Shown piece after piece: positions 1 through 12,009 of a stretch of 64,000 bases of DNA. Within the stretch, counting starts at the first letter, position 1, and every line of letters starts with the position of its first letter. Made by a program: the position numbers and the translations under genes. The notes under the pieces are model-generated. The model did not search any database. It was not told the DNA's origin and was given only the letters and a program-made list of their open reading frames with translations. This DNA is from Begonia masoniana (taxonomy: Eukaryota; Streptophyta; Magnoliopsida; Cucurbitales; Begoniaceae). The stretch is from NCBI GenBank assembly GCA_022432975.1, contig CM039502.1:15531143-15595142 (forward strand), read 5' to 3'.

Positions 1-3000
1 CAATTTACTGAAGCTAAATTACACGATGGTAAGTCAATTACGATTATCTGGTTGATGAGATCAAATCTTGGTATTTTGGTTTTGATTTTGTTTATATGTT
101 TTATCCGTGTAGGTGAAATCGTTTTGATTGCCTGTGTCATTTTAGTGGGGCTGTTTGCTCTGCAGCATTATGGCACCCACAAAGTTGCATTTGGATTTGC
201 TCCAATTGTAATAATTTGGTTGCTTTCAATTTTCTCCGTTGGGCTGTACAACACAATACGGTGGAACCCAAAAATCGTCCGAGCGTTCTCTCCATATTAT
301 GTTGTCAAGTTCTTCAAAAGGACGGGTAAAGATGGTTTTATTTCTCTTGGAGGGATTCTTCTGTCCATAACTGGTATGTGCAGTTCTATTTAGTTGATAG
401 CACAGTTTGGAGTTTTTCATGTATCTTGATCGAATTATCGAGTTTAATTGTTGCTTAGTTCGATAGGAGGTATGAAAAATGGAAGGGTTAAAACCAATTT
501 GAACCTCAAAGTATGAGGTTAATTTGAAACACCTCTAAACTAAAAACTCTAACAACTAAAACTTTATACTACCCGAAATGCAACAAATCAAACCCTGGCG
601 GGGGCCGATCACCTCCATTTTGAATTTACGCTGAGAACGGCCCCCAGTTCCATGCCTCTCCCATTTTAGGGGGTTCTAAGGAAAGGGAGGTCCCCGTCCC
701 GAAACGGCCTCCTCGTTTCCTACCTCCCTATTTTAGAGGGTGGTCAGGAACAGAAGGTCTCCATCTCGGATCAGGGCCCCATTCGCAAGCGTAATGTTTT
801 AAAAACAGGGGGTCGTTTCCGGGCAGAGACCCCCCGATCTGTGCCCTAATTTTTGGGGGGTGAGAACGGGATTCCAACCCCGAAACGACCTCCCGTTTTT
901 AAACATTATGCTTGAGAACGGGGCACTGATCCAGGGCGGTGACCCCTCGTTCTCAGCCCTAATTTTGAGAGTGGTGGGTCGTTGTCTCAGAACGAGAGGT
1001 CGATCTCCGACAATATATAAATTCAGAACAAGGGGTAATCGGCCCCCGCTAGGTTTGATTTGTTACATTTTGGATAGTTTAAAGTTTTAGTTGTTAGAAT
1101 TTTTAGTTTAGAGAGTGTTTCAAATTAACTCCATGTTTTGAGGTTCAAATTGGTAATTACCCCAAATGGAAACCTTTCCTTTCCTCATTTTCCCATGCTT
1201 TATGGATTAAGGTTAAAATAAGAATGAAGAATTCCTTTTGTCTCCAGGCACAGAAGCAATGTTTGCAGATCTTGGTCATTTTACTGCATCGTCGATAAGG
1301 GTGAGGCTCCTTTGATTCATTTAGCGTCTATCTCAAAAAAGTAGATTTCTAATTTCTTCGATTCTACGATTATTAGAAGCATTTTCCTAAAATTTACAAC
1401 CAACAATGTGAATTTGTTTCTGTTCAGATTGCGTTTGGATCGGTGATATATCCCTGCTTAGTGGTACAATACATGGGTCAAGCTGCTTTTCTGTCTAAAA
1501 ACCTTGAATCCATTCCCAACAGTTTTTACGACTCAATTCCCGGTTAGTTTATTCTGAATCCAAGCTATACACTTCCAAAGATTATATATTTATATTCATA
1601 TCATTCGATTTCAATTTCGACTTTTGTTTCATTCCCCTGCAGACCCTGTATTTTGGCCCGTCTTTGTCATCGCCACACTTGCAGCCATCGTGGGGAGTCA
1701 GGCCGTCATAACTGCGACTTTCTCCATCATCAAACAATGCCATGCTCTCGGCTGCTTTCCTCGAGTCAAAGTCATCCACACCTCGAAACTTATCTACGGT
1801 CAGATCTACATCCCGGAAATTAATTGGATACTTATGATCCTCACTCTTGCCATCACTATTGGATATCAAGACACAACTATGATCGGAAATGCTTACGGTG
1901 AGTCATTACTTTTAAAATACTTTTATATCTTGTCTATCCAAAGTTTCAGCCATCATTTATTACCTCAAATTGATCTGAAGCTATAATTTTGAGTTTTGTT
2001 TGTGGATCCAGGACTTGCTTGTATGACAGTCATGTTCATAACGACATTTCTCATGGCACTCGTCATAACGTTTGTCTGGCAGAAAAATGTTGCCTTGGCA
2101 GCAGCTTTTCTCGTATTTTTCTGGTTTGTCGAGGGCATTTACTTAGCGGCCGCATTTACGAAAGTTCCGCAAGGAGGATGGGTTCCCCTTGTGCTCTCCT
2201 TCATCTTTATGATCGTCATGTATATTTGGCATTACGGGACTTGTAAGAAATACAACTTCGATCTTCACAATAAAGTATCGCTCAAGTGGCTACTCGGCCT
2301 CGGTCCAAGCCTTGGCATCGTTCGAGTGCCTGGAATCGGTCTCATATACTCGGAATTGGCAACGGGAGTTCCCCCGATATTTTCCCACTTTGTGACGAAT
2401 CTACCCGCATTTCATCAAGTGCTGGTTTTCGTATGTGTCAAATCGGTCCCTGTCCCATACGTCTCGCCGGAAGAACGGTTCCTCATCGGAAGGGTCTGCC
2501 CCCGACCGTATCGAATGTATCGTTGCATTGTGAGGTACGGGTACAAAGACATCCAAAGGGATGATGGGAATTTTGAGAATCAGCTCATTCAAAGCATAGC
2601 CGAGTTTATTCAAATGGAAGCCGCGGACCCACAGTTCTCTTGGTCTGAAAATTCGACTCCCGAAGGGAGGATGGCTGTCATAAGCACGAGAACTACTCAA
2701 TCGGGACTGAGCCTGGTCATATCGGAGGTTGAAGATATCGACACGAGTAATTCAATCCGAAGCTGCAAATCTTTAACTCTTCAGAGTCTTCGAACCGTGT
2801 ATGATGATGAGAACCCGCAGATCAGGAGGCGGGTGAGGTTTCAGTTGCCTGAAAACTTGGGTATAGATTCTGCCGTGATGGAAGAGTTGACGGATTTAAT
2901 CGAGGCGAAAGAGGCTGGGGTGGCATACATTATGGGGCACTCGTATGTTAAAGCGAGAAGAAATTCATCGTTTTTGAAGAAAATTGTGATCAATATTGGC

Positions 3001-3096
3001 TATTCGTTTCTTCGAAAGAACTGCAGAGGTCATGCAGTAGCTCTCAACATTCCTCACATCAGTCTAATTGAAGTCGGTATGATATACTACGTATAG
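1..3096 (+). CDS. KUP/HAK/KT potassium transporter (KUP6/KUP8-like), 5' end outside window
   Basis: K+ uptake/efflux carrier of the plant KUP/HAK/KT family, a multi-pass membrane protein of plasma membrane or tonoplast. Exons by GT-AG and frame: 1-28, 113-373, 1248-1300, 1428-1542, 1643-1897, 2012-3096; together 598 codons plus TAG, so roughly the last three quarters of a normal 780-residue protein. Seen: family blocks [47 protein letters not shown], the hydrophobic run from [10 protein letters not shown] through [26 protein letters not shown], then the cytosolic tail with [18 protein letters not shown] and [11 protein letters not shown] motifs, ending IEVGMIYYV. The tail resembles Arabidopsis cluster II members KUP6 and KUP8; the exact paralogue is inferred. 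The intron at 374-1247 is enlarged by a foldback element. No lesion seen. Confidence 0.93.
485..1163. mobile_element. Foldback (long-TIR) element in a KUP intron
   Basis: Almost the whole 679 bp is one inverted repeat centred near 824. The left arm starts GGGTTAAAACCAATTTGAAC; the right arm read in reverse starts GGGTAATTACCAATTTGAAC. The arms continue to match through the Ctcaaagtatgagg-like stretch, the AAATCAAACC-GCGGGGGCC block and the TAATGTTTTAAAAAC block. An 8-bp direct repeat, aaatggaa, flanks it at 477-484 and 1164-1171. No transposase is encoded. Long arms plus an 8-9 bp duplication suggest a non-autonomous Mutator-like or hAT-like element; the superfamily is not settled. It lies wholly inside the intron, so it should be removed by splicing. 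Confidence 0.85.
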
Positions 3097-4332
3097 TAAC
3101 TAATGTCTACGGCGAATGCTGCTCGTTTTCGGACATGTGGACGGGTACGGCCCTGAGTTGCCTAATTGTTGCATTAGATTAGAAGCTTTATTTTGTGTCA
3201 TATTTCATGTGTACAAAAAGAAAATAGAACTTATTGCATCTTCATAATAGCTTTTCATATATCAACCATCACCGCTAATGGGTGGGTGCTTAGTGAAATA
3301 AATTTGAGAAGTTTTTACTTTTTTTTAATGACTATTCCTTGATTAGATGATGGTTTCTCTGAGAGTGAAGGATTGGACTTCTCGGAGCGTTTCTAGCGGT
3401 AGCGACGAGCAAAATAGGGGCAGCTTAAACCGTGAAAACAGAGTCTTGCGAAAGCAATACAAGTATTGTGGTGACGCGAAGCAACTAAGAGTACTGTATA
3501 GCATATTCTAGATGGCAATACTCTAGTAGCTGAAAGCATCATTAGCATATGCTCTGACCCGATTATCATGGAACACGTAGATTCTCGTGTGTACCAGTGA
3601 AGGATGGTGGTTGGACGAGCTTAAAGTGGAGCACCTTGCTACCTCGACAAAAGTGGGAGACCCACCCATGAGTTGTGGTTCTCTGAAATCGACCTCACTG
3701 AGGTTCAGCCGGTTGCCCGGCTGTTGTGGCCAACATGTTGTCGAACCACACTCTTGCCGCATTCATGTTCTTCTTTTTCCGACTTTACTTGCTCAAAAAT
3801 TAGAATTCTATGATTTTAAATAATAAATATTTCTTCAAAAGTCTTATTTTTTCCATTTGGTGTTATTTTTTTTTTTTTTTCATAATGAACGATTAGATTG
3901 AAAATAAATTTGCACGGATAAAAATAAATGTTACATCATAATTTCTAAATTTGACGTAACATTTATATGACATTTATTTATCGATTATTTTATTCTATTG
4001 TTTTAAATATATTATAATAATTATCTTAATTAGTGGATAAGAGAGTAAGATTAAATTTTAAATTTGACACTAGTCATGAAAAATGTAACCCCACCTTTAT
4101 TCTTCTAATTTTGTAGTGTAAAAATAAAGATAAATTTAAACATAATTAAAATATGATATAAATAATTACTTGCAAATACTTTGTGATTGCGACATTAATG
4201 GGGAATCTCGTTGGTGAAAGAAATTAAGAGTAATGTTACGTTTACTCTCTTACTCTACTCTATTAAAATACTATTTAATGTGTCAAATAATTATTGGTGC
4301 AATTAACGTGTAATAAATTTACACAAATTATT
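3097..4332. other. KUP 3' UTR and unassigned intergenic DNA
   Basis: The first 200-300 bases are probably the KUP 3' UTR. At 3340-3830 lies a GC-richer block with an open stretch of 78 codons at 3587-3823 that I do not recognise. The rest to 4332 is AT-rich without visible genes. Confidence 0.5.
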
Positions 4333-4340
4333 GTTTGAGC

Positions 4341-6507
4341 TATAGATGTTAAACGAGTCAGCCGAGCCGAGCCGAACGTAACGAGCTTACTCCAAAAAAT
4401 TTCCAACCCGAGCCACGAGCCGAGTCGACCCAACTAGCTTAACAAACCTAATGAGTCGAATTTAATGAGTCCAACCTACATGAATAAAATTATTTTATAT
4501 AAATATATTATATATTTTTAAAATTTGTAGTTATTAAAACTGTAATAAATATTTATTATTGTAATGTTAAAATATGATAGTTAGTCATCTAAATAATAAA
4601 ATTATTTAATTAATATAAAAAGACATGTAATTACAAAAAAATTATTTGAGACAAATATATAAAAAAAATGTAACATTCATTATAAAATTGATACTTGCAT
4701 CACTACAAATTAAATATATCTCAACTAGATTGACACTCATATAATTGTCAATTATGTAGAAAATGTCAAAAAAATTACAAGTTAAAACAAGTATTTCGCC
4801 ATCGCGTTGTTGATTTCTCGTAATCACGTCGTTTCAATCATTCATGCAAATGAGTGCCTCTACGAGGTCGGGTGCAAGTCTTTTTCGGCGTTCATCGTAC
4901 ATATGTCAACTTGCACTAAAAGCATACTCCAATGCTACGGTAAAGATCGGAGGTATTAGTAGATCACGTGTTATTGTAAAAAGAATATGATATGTAGCGG
5001 AAAATATTTTTCACCAATATAAAATATTAAAGTTCTCATCGCGAGAAAATTGATATCGAGTGTCAAAATAAATATCTAGTTCATTTCGCATAAAATTAGA
5101 ATAAACATCTGTATTTAATTGATTTCAAATATCATGAATATCAAATTGTGGAGTTACAATAGCTCTACCACCACTACTAGAACTAACATGTAAAGAAAGA
5201 CGTGAATGACTGGTATTAGAATATTTAATTTTATAAGAAGAATATAAACTAGAAATTTCATATGTTATTTGATCACTAATGAATAATATGTAAATTAGTA
5301 AAAAATTTATTAATCATGAAACACACTCCTCTTAATTTATATCTAGGATCTACTTGCATACATAATAAAAATAGGAGGAATGTCAAACCAATATTTTTTA
5401 AATTTTGTTTCTATTTTATTAAGTATAACTCTAAATTCATCTATTTGTCGATATTGTACAAAATTATCCGTTAAATTTACAAAAAATTCGAGAACAATAT
5501 GATAAGTGAGATAATAAATTTTCGAACATTCATTTGTAGTATGATAAAATAGTTTTAAAAAATCTAGAAATATATTAGCTACATTACAACTAGATTTATC
5601 AAGATTAATACTTTGTGTTTTCTCATTAATAAAAACACAAATAACTTGTCAATATGACATAACATTTTTCAATAATCTTTGTATAGGGTCACTCACTTGC
5701 TTGTTTATGTGACATTTTTTATAATGTCTGCCAAGTCTGTTAGTTGAACTATCGGAAATATATGCATAATTTTGAATACAATAGTTGCATTGAGTATTAA
5801 TTTCTACTTTTCCACCAATTTTAATTTCTTTAATTTCAAAATATTTTCATACTTCAAACGTTTTGTTCTTTTTTTTTTTAGGTGAAGAAGTGGATGTTTG
5901 TGCAAATGATTGTTCTATGATGATTGTCCTATTAAAAATGTATGATTTAATTTCATAATTTTCTCAATATCATCATCAATATTCTCATTATTATATGGAT
6001 CCATAATTATTAAAAATAAATATTTCAAATAAGAAATTGATACCACAAATTTAATTGATCAACAATAATTTGTTGGTAATGTGAATTTGTGACCACCTTC
6101 ACGTATATAAAACCTACAAAATAAAACACAAAAAATGTTAAATCATATACTTAAAATTAACAATAATATAAAAATTTATTAAATAAATAAATTGTAATAT
6201 ACATTGAATAAATGAAAATAATGTGAAAATTGATAAGAACAAGAGAGATCAATTGAGCACTAATATTCAGAAGTAAGAGAATAAGAAAAAACTTGAATAG
6301 ATTTTAGTATATTTATAATAAAGGAGAGAGAGGGATGAGGGTCGCGCGAGACAGGAGGAGGCCAGAAGGGAGTCGCGCGAGGGGCACTGGCTCGCCAACT
6401 CTACGGGCCAATCCGGTCCTGACGAGCTCACGAGCCAAGAACATAGAGCTCGGCTCGGCCCGCTACAGCCGGGCCTAACGGGCCATTTCCCCCGTTTAAC
6501 CCCTCTA
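4341..6507 (-). mobile_element. hAT (Ac-like) DNA transposon, decayed
   Basis: Bounded by an 8-bp target duplication with one mismatch: GTTTGAGC at 4333-4340 and GCTTGAGC at 6508-6515. The ends form short imperfect inverted repeats (left TATAGATGTTAAACG, right in reverse TAGAGGGGTTAAACG), followed on both sides by subterminal runs of GAGCCGAGCC-type words. Eight-base duplications and this TIR shape are hallmarks of hAT elements. The interior carries a broken transposase on the minus strand. Length about 2.17 kb. Confidence 0.85.
4830..5860 (-). pseudogene. hAT transposase remnant (BED zinc finger to dimerisation domain)
   Basis: Reading the minus strand, around 5850-5690 there is a BED-type zinc finger: a CNYC pair followed about 20 residues later by RLGRHYKKCH. 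Around 5060-4830 sits the hAT C-terminal dimerisation domain: a WWK motif, then RDLLIPPIFTVALEYAFS, and LAPDLVEALICM. The DNA between them shows transposase-like phrases such as FRVILNKIETKFKKYWFDI, broken by stops and frame changes. It is not translatable as one protein, so the element is non-autonomous now. It has no relation to the neighbouring host genes. Confidence 0.8.
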
Positions 6508-6515
6508 GCTTGAGC

Positions 6516-7277
6516 AAGCGTTTTAAAAGAGTGAAGAAAGATATTAGAGCAGTGTTCCACTCTGTACTCTTTCCTCATTTTCAGGTTCTGATAATTCGAC
6601 TTCGAATTTCTCCGGCGTCGCTGCGTTGCATTTCTCTTTCTTCGTCCTCCCGACTTGGCTTTATTTATATCTATATCTGTGTTATTCCAGACATTTTGGT
6701 GGTAACCAGATTTAGCGACCTACATCTTGATTACTGAAAGGAGCTGTTTGATTTCTAAATAAACGTTTTGCACTCTGCGATGAAGATGCGGGTTTCTGTT
6801 TCGTCTTACGTTCGTTCCCCCGAAATTCATTGGACGGATCAAGAAAATTTTTGGATGCAAATGATTGGCGAGAACAGGGTTTTGAAATCTGAGAAAGGAA
6901 AATGAAACGAAGTCAAAGCTTTTGGGGACTTCGAGACTGGTAGGTGAAATGGATTGGTGTGCCCCAATATTGTTAACCACTTCTCTGCGGCCGTGGACGA
7001 TTTCTTATCTCGTTTACGTCTAAACGACATGATTATATTATTTTCTATACGAATAAAAATAATTGAGTGCAATGTGCTGTTGTGATTAGAAAGCGGAGCA
7101 GAGATCAGAAAAATCGCGCAGGTTCTGCTAGATCCATGGATGATGAGCTGTGAAATTCGAAGCGGAGGGCTCCGATCTGCTTCGAGGAGTTGAGGACTTT
7201 TCCGTATCCAGGAACTGAGCTTGGGGGCATTTTTGCTGTTCTGAGGCGTAGTCGTGGAAGAAGAGAGTGACGGAGAA
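6516..7277 (+). other. Promoter and 5' leader region of the syntaxin gene
   Basis: Between the hAT element and the syntaxin ATG. The stretch from about 6540 has pyrimidine-rich segments typical of a leader and may contain a leader intron. A very short upstream reading frame of five codons starts at ATG 7136. No other gene seen. The transcription start is not identifiable. Confidence 0.4.
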
Positions 7278-9363
7278 ATGAGCTTCCAAGATTTTCAAAA
7301 TCAGATTGTAGGTAGGACAAAGCCTGCCGCTGCTCAGAACCCGTCGCAGGCTATAGCTGGGTCCATATTTCAGATCAACACTGCTGTTTCCACCTATCGT
7401 CGTCTTGTCGACGCCATTGGTACCGTGAAGGATACTCCAGATCACCGGCAGAAGCTGTAGGTTTCTCTTTGGATTTTCCCGTCATTTCTTAATTTTTGCT
7501 CTAATGTTGATCATGGCGAAGGTAATGATTTACGGTAATTGTAGTTGTTCGTCTTTCTAAATTGTGCAGCCAGGCAACCAGGCTGAGAATTCTGCAACTC
7601 GTGAAAGATACTTCGCCCAAACTAAAAACATTGAGTGAATCCGACCGCGACAGTCATATCACTGTACATTCTTCTCTCCTCTCACTACGCATGTTTGCTT
7701 ACTTTTTCTCTCAATTTCTTTTTCCCGTTTCTTTGTTTTACTATTTTGTGTACACTAGATATACGAAATCTGAGGAAAAAACAATAAAATTTCTTCAGCC
7801 AAACAAGAAAATTGAAGATGCTAAACTGGCCAAAGATTTTCAAACTGTTCTGCAAGAATTCCAGAAAGTTCAACAGCTTTCCTCAGAGCGTGAATCAACA
7901 TACGCACCTTCTGGTCCTCCATTGCCAACTCCATCAGTGTAGTTACTTCTCTCTATTGTTCTCTCGCATCTTTAATCCATCATTGAATTTCTCCTACGAA
8001 TTTCTTTTCTAGAGACAGCTCTAGCTCCAGAGAACCTACAATGAATCAGGACACCCAACCTTTCCTCATGCAGCAAAAAAGGTCAACCCAGTAACTTATT
8101 TGACGCACCAATTCTTAGCTGTTCAGTTCTGTTCACAGTCGACAAGCATGAAACCTTCATTATTACCTTTCTTGTTACATTTCTACTGCAATGAATCACG
8201 CGGGTCTTTGAATATGTTAAGCAAATCAAATTTCTTTAGCCAAATAGGAACGTCCAATTATTTTTTCTCTTTGAGCAAATGAATTGCCTAATCTCCATTA
8301 GATCAGTATTCTGAGTGAAACAACAAGTTTTTACAGATTCTCATGCTTCTGCGTTGAGTCTTTCTTGCAAATGGTTCTCTCACGTCATTGAATAAGTTTA
8401 TGGAGAATCATACGACATCATTAACAATTTCATTTAGTTTTCATTTCCTCGTGGTATTTCATACGCCAGTTTTAGACATCTTTACATGAATTGCAATGTC
8501 TTTATTTGTCATTTTAGTTCATGCGATAAAATGAAACTTGAAGCAAGGTGATTGGAAAATGTAAACGCTTGAGATACATTTTTCTTCAAAATATACAGGC
8601 AAGAGTTGATACTGCTAGATAATGAAATTGCTTTCAATGAAGCTATAATTGAAGAGAGGGAGCAGGGCATCAAGGAAATACAGGAGCAAATTGTAGAAGT
8701 CAATGAAATATTCAGGGACCTTGCCGTACTAGTTCATGATCAGGGCGTGGTTATTGGTAAGATTCATGAAATCTAGGAGACAGCTTTTTTTTTCTCTTTC
8801 TTTTTTTTTTTTTTTTTTGCTTCCATTTAATTCGACTGGTGATTTTGTTTTGCCTCTTACCGAACAGATGATATTCACTCCAACATCGACTCCTCTGCAG
8901 CTGCAACAACTCAAGCTCGAGTTCAGCTGGCTAAGGCTTCCAAAAGCACAAAAACCAGAACCTCATGGGTGAGTTCTTGATTGATATCATTCTTTAAACG
9001 AAGCAATTGAGTTCTTATCGCCATTCCATTGGCAAAATTCACTTTGCTAAACTTTATATGAAATAGTTAGAAGTGCAAAAAGTAAGTTTGTTTTCATATA
9101 AAGGTAACTGATGGGCAAATTATACTCCTGCATAGTAAACTAGGTGAAATCAGTTACCTCTTATAATATAATGAGGAACTTTGATATTATTCTCCTCTTG
9201 GTAAAGTTTCTAATTTCTTTTCACATCTCGAATATCCTCCTCTACAACTTCTTTTTTTCATATTGTTATAATACGGAGGTCGTATTCTTGTTGACAGTGC
9301 TGGTGGGTGCTCGGGATCGTTGTAGTAGTGGTGGTTGTCATTCTTCTCGTTGTACTCTTGTAG
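7278..9363 (+). CDS. SYP22: Qa-SNARE syntaxin of the SYP2 group (VAM3/PEP12-like)
   Basis: Target-membrane SNARE acting in fusion at the prevacuolar compartment and vacuole. Exons: 7278-7456, 7570-7663, 7799-7938, 8013-8081, 8599-8756, 8868-8968, 9298-9363; 268 residues, the usual SYP2 length. Seen: N-terminal MSFQDF as in the family, helical Habc region about residues 25-130 ([19 protein letters not shown]), a Qa-SNARE motif about 162-240 ([19 protein letters not shown], then VHDQG holding the expected zero-layer Gln), and a C-terminal membrane anchor from 248 ([18 protein letters not shown]). The start is set by the family N-terminus. Exon 4 has a second in-frame donor 9 bases downstream (GTAACT at 8091). 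SYP21, SYP22 and SYP23 are hard to separate by eye; the symbol names the group's best-known member. Confidence 0.9.
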
Positions 9364-11205
9364 CTGGTTTACAAGTCCACAATTGTAATGTTTGGATGAG
9401 ATAATTTGGTAATACATCTTACCCTTTTGTCGAATTACTTTTTCTATTTTGGGGAGTCTACAGGAACTAGAGAGTAGTTAAATTTGAGTGTTTTTTGTTT
9501 TGGTTTATTCATTGGACACTTGATTTTGTACTTGTGCTCAAGTTTAGAAAATAAAACTGGTATTGCTTTATAGGATGTTTGGATTATTGTTACTGGTATA
9601 AGTATGATTAACGCTTGGAAATCATGAAATAGATGATTGTTATAGGTGGAACTACACGAGAATTCTGTTTGGTTCACTTGGTTTTTCATAGTTGCTCTCT
9701 TCGTTCGATTGTAGATTCGAAGAATATAGTAAATTGCTGAGATTATGATGGCCTAGCAATGAAGTTTATAGGTCCTGCCAAGATGCTAAACCAGTCATCA
9801 TTCATCATTACCATTTCTATCTTAAAGTAAACGCTTTCTTTCATCTTCATGTAGTATTATGAAGTCAATTAAGTTTTGTCATTGAGTTGTTGGCAGATAT
9901 CAATTGCCATCCTTGTTTTCTAGAATGAAAAGATGTGTTTCCCATCAGACGGTAAAAGGATCATGGTGATGATCATAAGAACATGTCATAAGATAGCTTA
10001 TATTCTTTCGAATGATTTATTTAGAAACTGTTTCTAGGAAGAAGAAAACTGAAGAGTAAGGCCAGTGAGTGATTGGGTTTAGTAGTTTCTCGGATCAAAT
10101 TATTGACTTTGTTTTGAGATGAAAATTGCATATGGTATTGTAGTGTATTCTCTAGTATTAATGCGTAGATTTCTTCATCTTTCAGAAATATTTCTAGAAA
10201 CTGTCTTCTTTCATTGGAAGAATCTTTTACTGTCGTTTGTTTGTTTGTCTTTTTTTAAAGGATTAGAGTAATTTCCACCTTGTACAATTTTGTTTTTAAC
10301 TTATATTTTTCAACGAATCTCAACTGTGAAAAACTGAGAGAAACGTGAGAACCATGTGTCTCTCTTATTTTTTTCTTTGTAACAAGAATTCTCAATCTTC
10401 CGGGCTTTACGGATGAAATTAATTCGAGTTGAGACGAACAAATCGAACCAAACTGATAATTCAGGTCTGGTTTGGTTCAGTTTCAATTTTTGAAAACTAA
10501 TTTTGTAACATCATTGAGTAAAACCAAAGTTTTTGATTTGGTTCTCAATTCTTCTTTCATCCTAACCTTCCCGAAATGATATTATAGGGAATTTCAATTT
10601 TAAAACCAAACAAAACCAGACCAAACGAACTGAAAACCTAGTCTAAATCAAATTATTTAAAATCAAACTGAGTAAAATTGAAAAAAAATAGATTCAGTTT
10701 GGTTTGAGTTCGATCTCAAATTCGGATCGGTCCAATTTCAATTTCAATAAATTTGAAATCAAACCGACCGCTTCCTTTTCAATTAGAGGAGGAACCAAAC
10801 CGAAAAGCGCCAATTCCACCCCTATCACTTAGATGAACTGTGAAATGTTGCAACATTAGGCCAGAGGAAGAAGATGATGCCGTAACGAGACCAAGTCCTC
10901 CGACAAGAATACTTGAAGACGTCACCCACCCCTCTGGCTGCTGCCGCCTGCCAGGCTTCAAATTTTTTTTTTCTTGCACCAAGCTCAATCGTGGTCAAGG
11001 CTGACCTCGACTTGGTTCGTGCTGGCAACAAAATGTCTGCTGACTATGTCCAACGGATCTCTAGTGGTCGAAGGCCTGTGGGCACGACCACGTCCACCTT
11101 TCGACAAAATGGACCAATTTGCTAATAGGAAGGAGTTGAGGTACGATTTATTAAAAAATAAAAAATTAGAGGTCGAATTGTACTAGGCCTTGTCAATTAA
11201 ATAAA
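9364..11205. other. Syntaxin 3' UTR and intergenic DNA
   Basis: No gene seen. From about 10400 to 10830 the DNA is built of AACCAAAC/GGTTTGGTTC-type words and ends TTCCACCCCTA (reverse TAGGGGTGGAA), which looks like one end of a non-autonomous hAT element. I could not find the matching other end, so it is not called separately. Short open stretches at 10.8-11.2 kb overlap on both strands and look accidental. Confidence 0.4.
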
Positions 11206-12009
11206 GTAAACACTGACTCCTAAATCACACGCTTCGTCGGCTCCTTCTTTCTTCTATATTCTTATTAAACTCATCTTCTCTCTTCCTATTGGTTCCTTTC
11301 TGCTCTGGACTCTTGGACGGGACCCAGCCATTCGCAGAAAACCCATTTTTAGACTCAACCATCGCCAATCCGTTTGAAGATTTGAAGCCTCCTACCATCG
11401 TATGCGCGTTCAAGTAGTTGTGGATCTTCCCTAAATCTTATCTATTTCATCGCCCTCTCTGACTATCACATTTCAATCATGCCTCCCATCTTTAATTTTT
11501 CCCGATCGCCAATTGTCGCCTGAATCGCTCCAGTTCTTTTTTCCTCGCGTTTCCTCTGCGCTGATTCTTAATCGTAGTTTTTTGGCTGAGGATTTCTTCT
11601 TCAGGTATCGATACGCTATCTCTCGAATAATGAGTAACATCTACTCTTTGTTTCCATTATATTTATTCCATTCCGGGTCCTTTTGGATGTTTTGTTTACT
11701 GAACAAAATTAGGAATTGAGTCATTCTTCGTAGAATTTAATTTCGATGTTTACTTTTATTTGTCAATAAGCATCTTCCACAGCGTACTCGTGACTTTCAT
11801 TACCTTGATCCATTGGCTTGATTATTTAGTAGATAGCCATGGCCTTTTTGCTGCTTTACCTCCTTTGGCTTTCTGACGCTGAATGAATCCTGAATTAAAT
11901 GCGTATTGAATTCATTATACTATAAAATGGTGGTTTCTATCTCTCTCTCTCTGATCATCTATATGTATCTTCTCAATTGGGGAAATTATGTGTAGCTCCC
12001 CGTTGCAAT
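11206..12009 (+). other. Leader of the OTU gene with a 5'-UTR intron
   Basis: Pyrimidine-rich DNA from about 11235 looks like a leader. A likely donor lies at TTCAG/GTATCG (11604/11605) and a likely acceptor at TGTGTAG (ending 11995). The intron would be about 390 bases and the coding ATG follows 14 bases after the acceptor. These joins are inferred only from the consensus. Confidence 0.45.

Noticed and set aside
860..1090. 76-codon frame in the KUP intron
   Set aside because: It lies in the right arm of a foldback element and has no family resemblance.
3523..3823. Overlapping frames on both strands near 3.6 kb
   Set aside because: No motif recognised, no splice context, and both strands are open, so likely chance.
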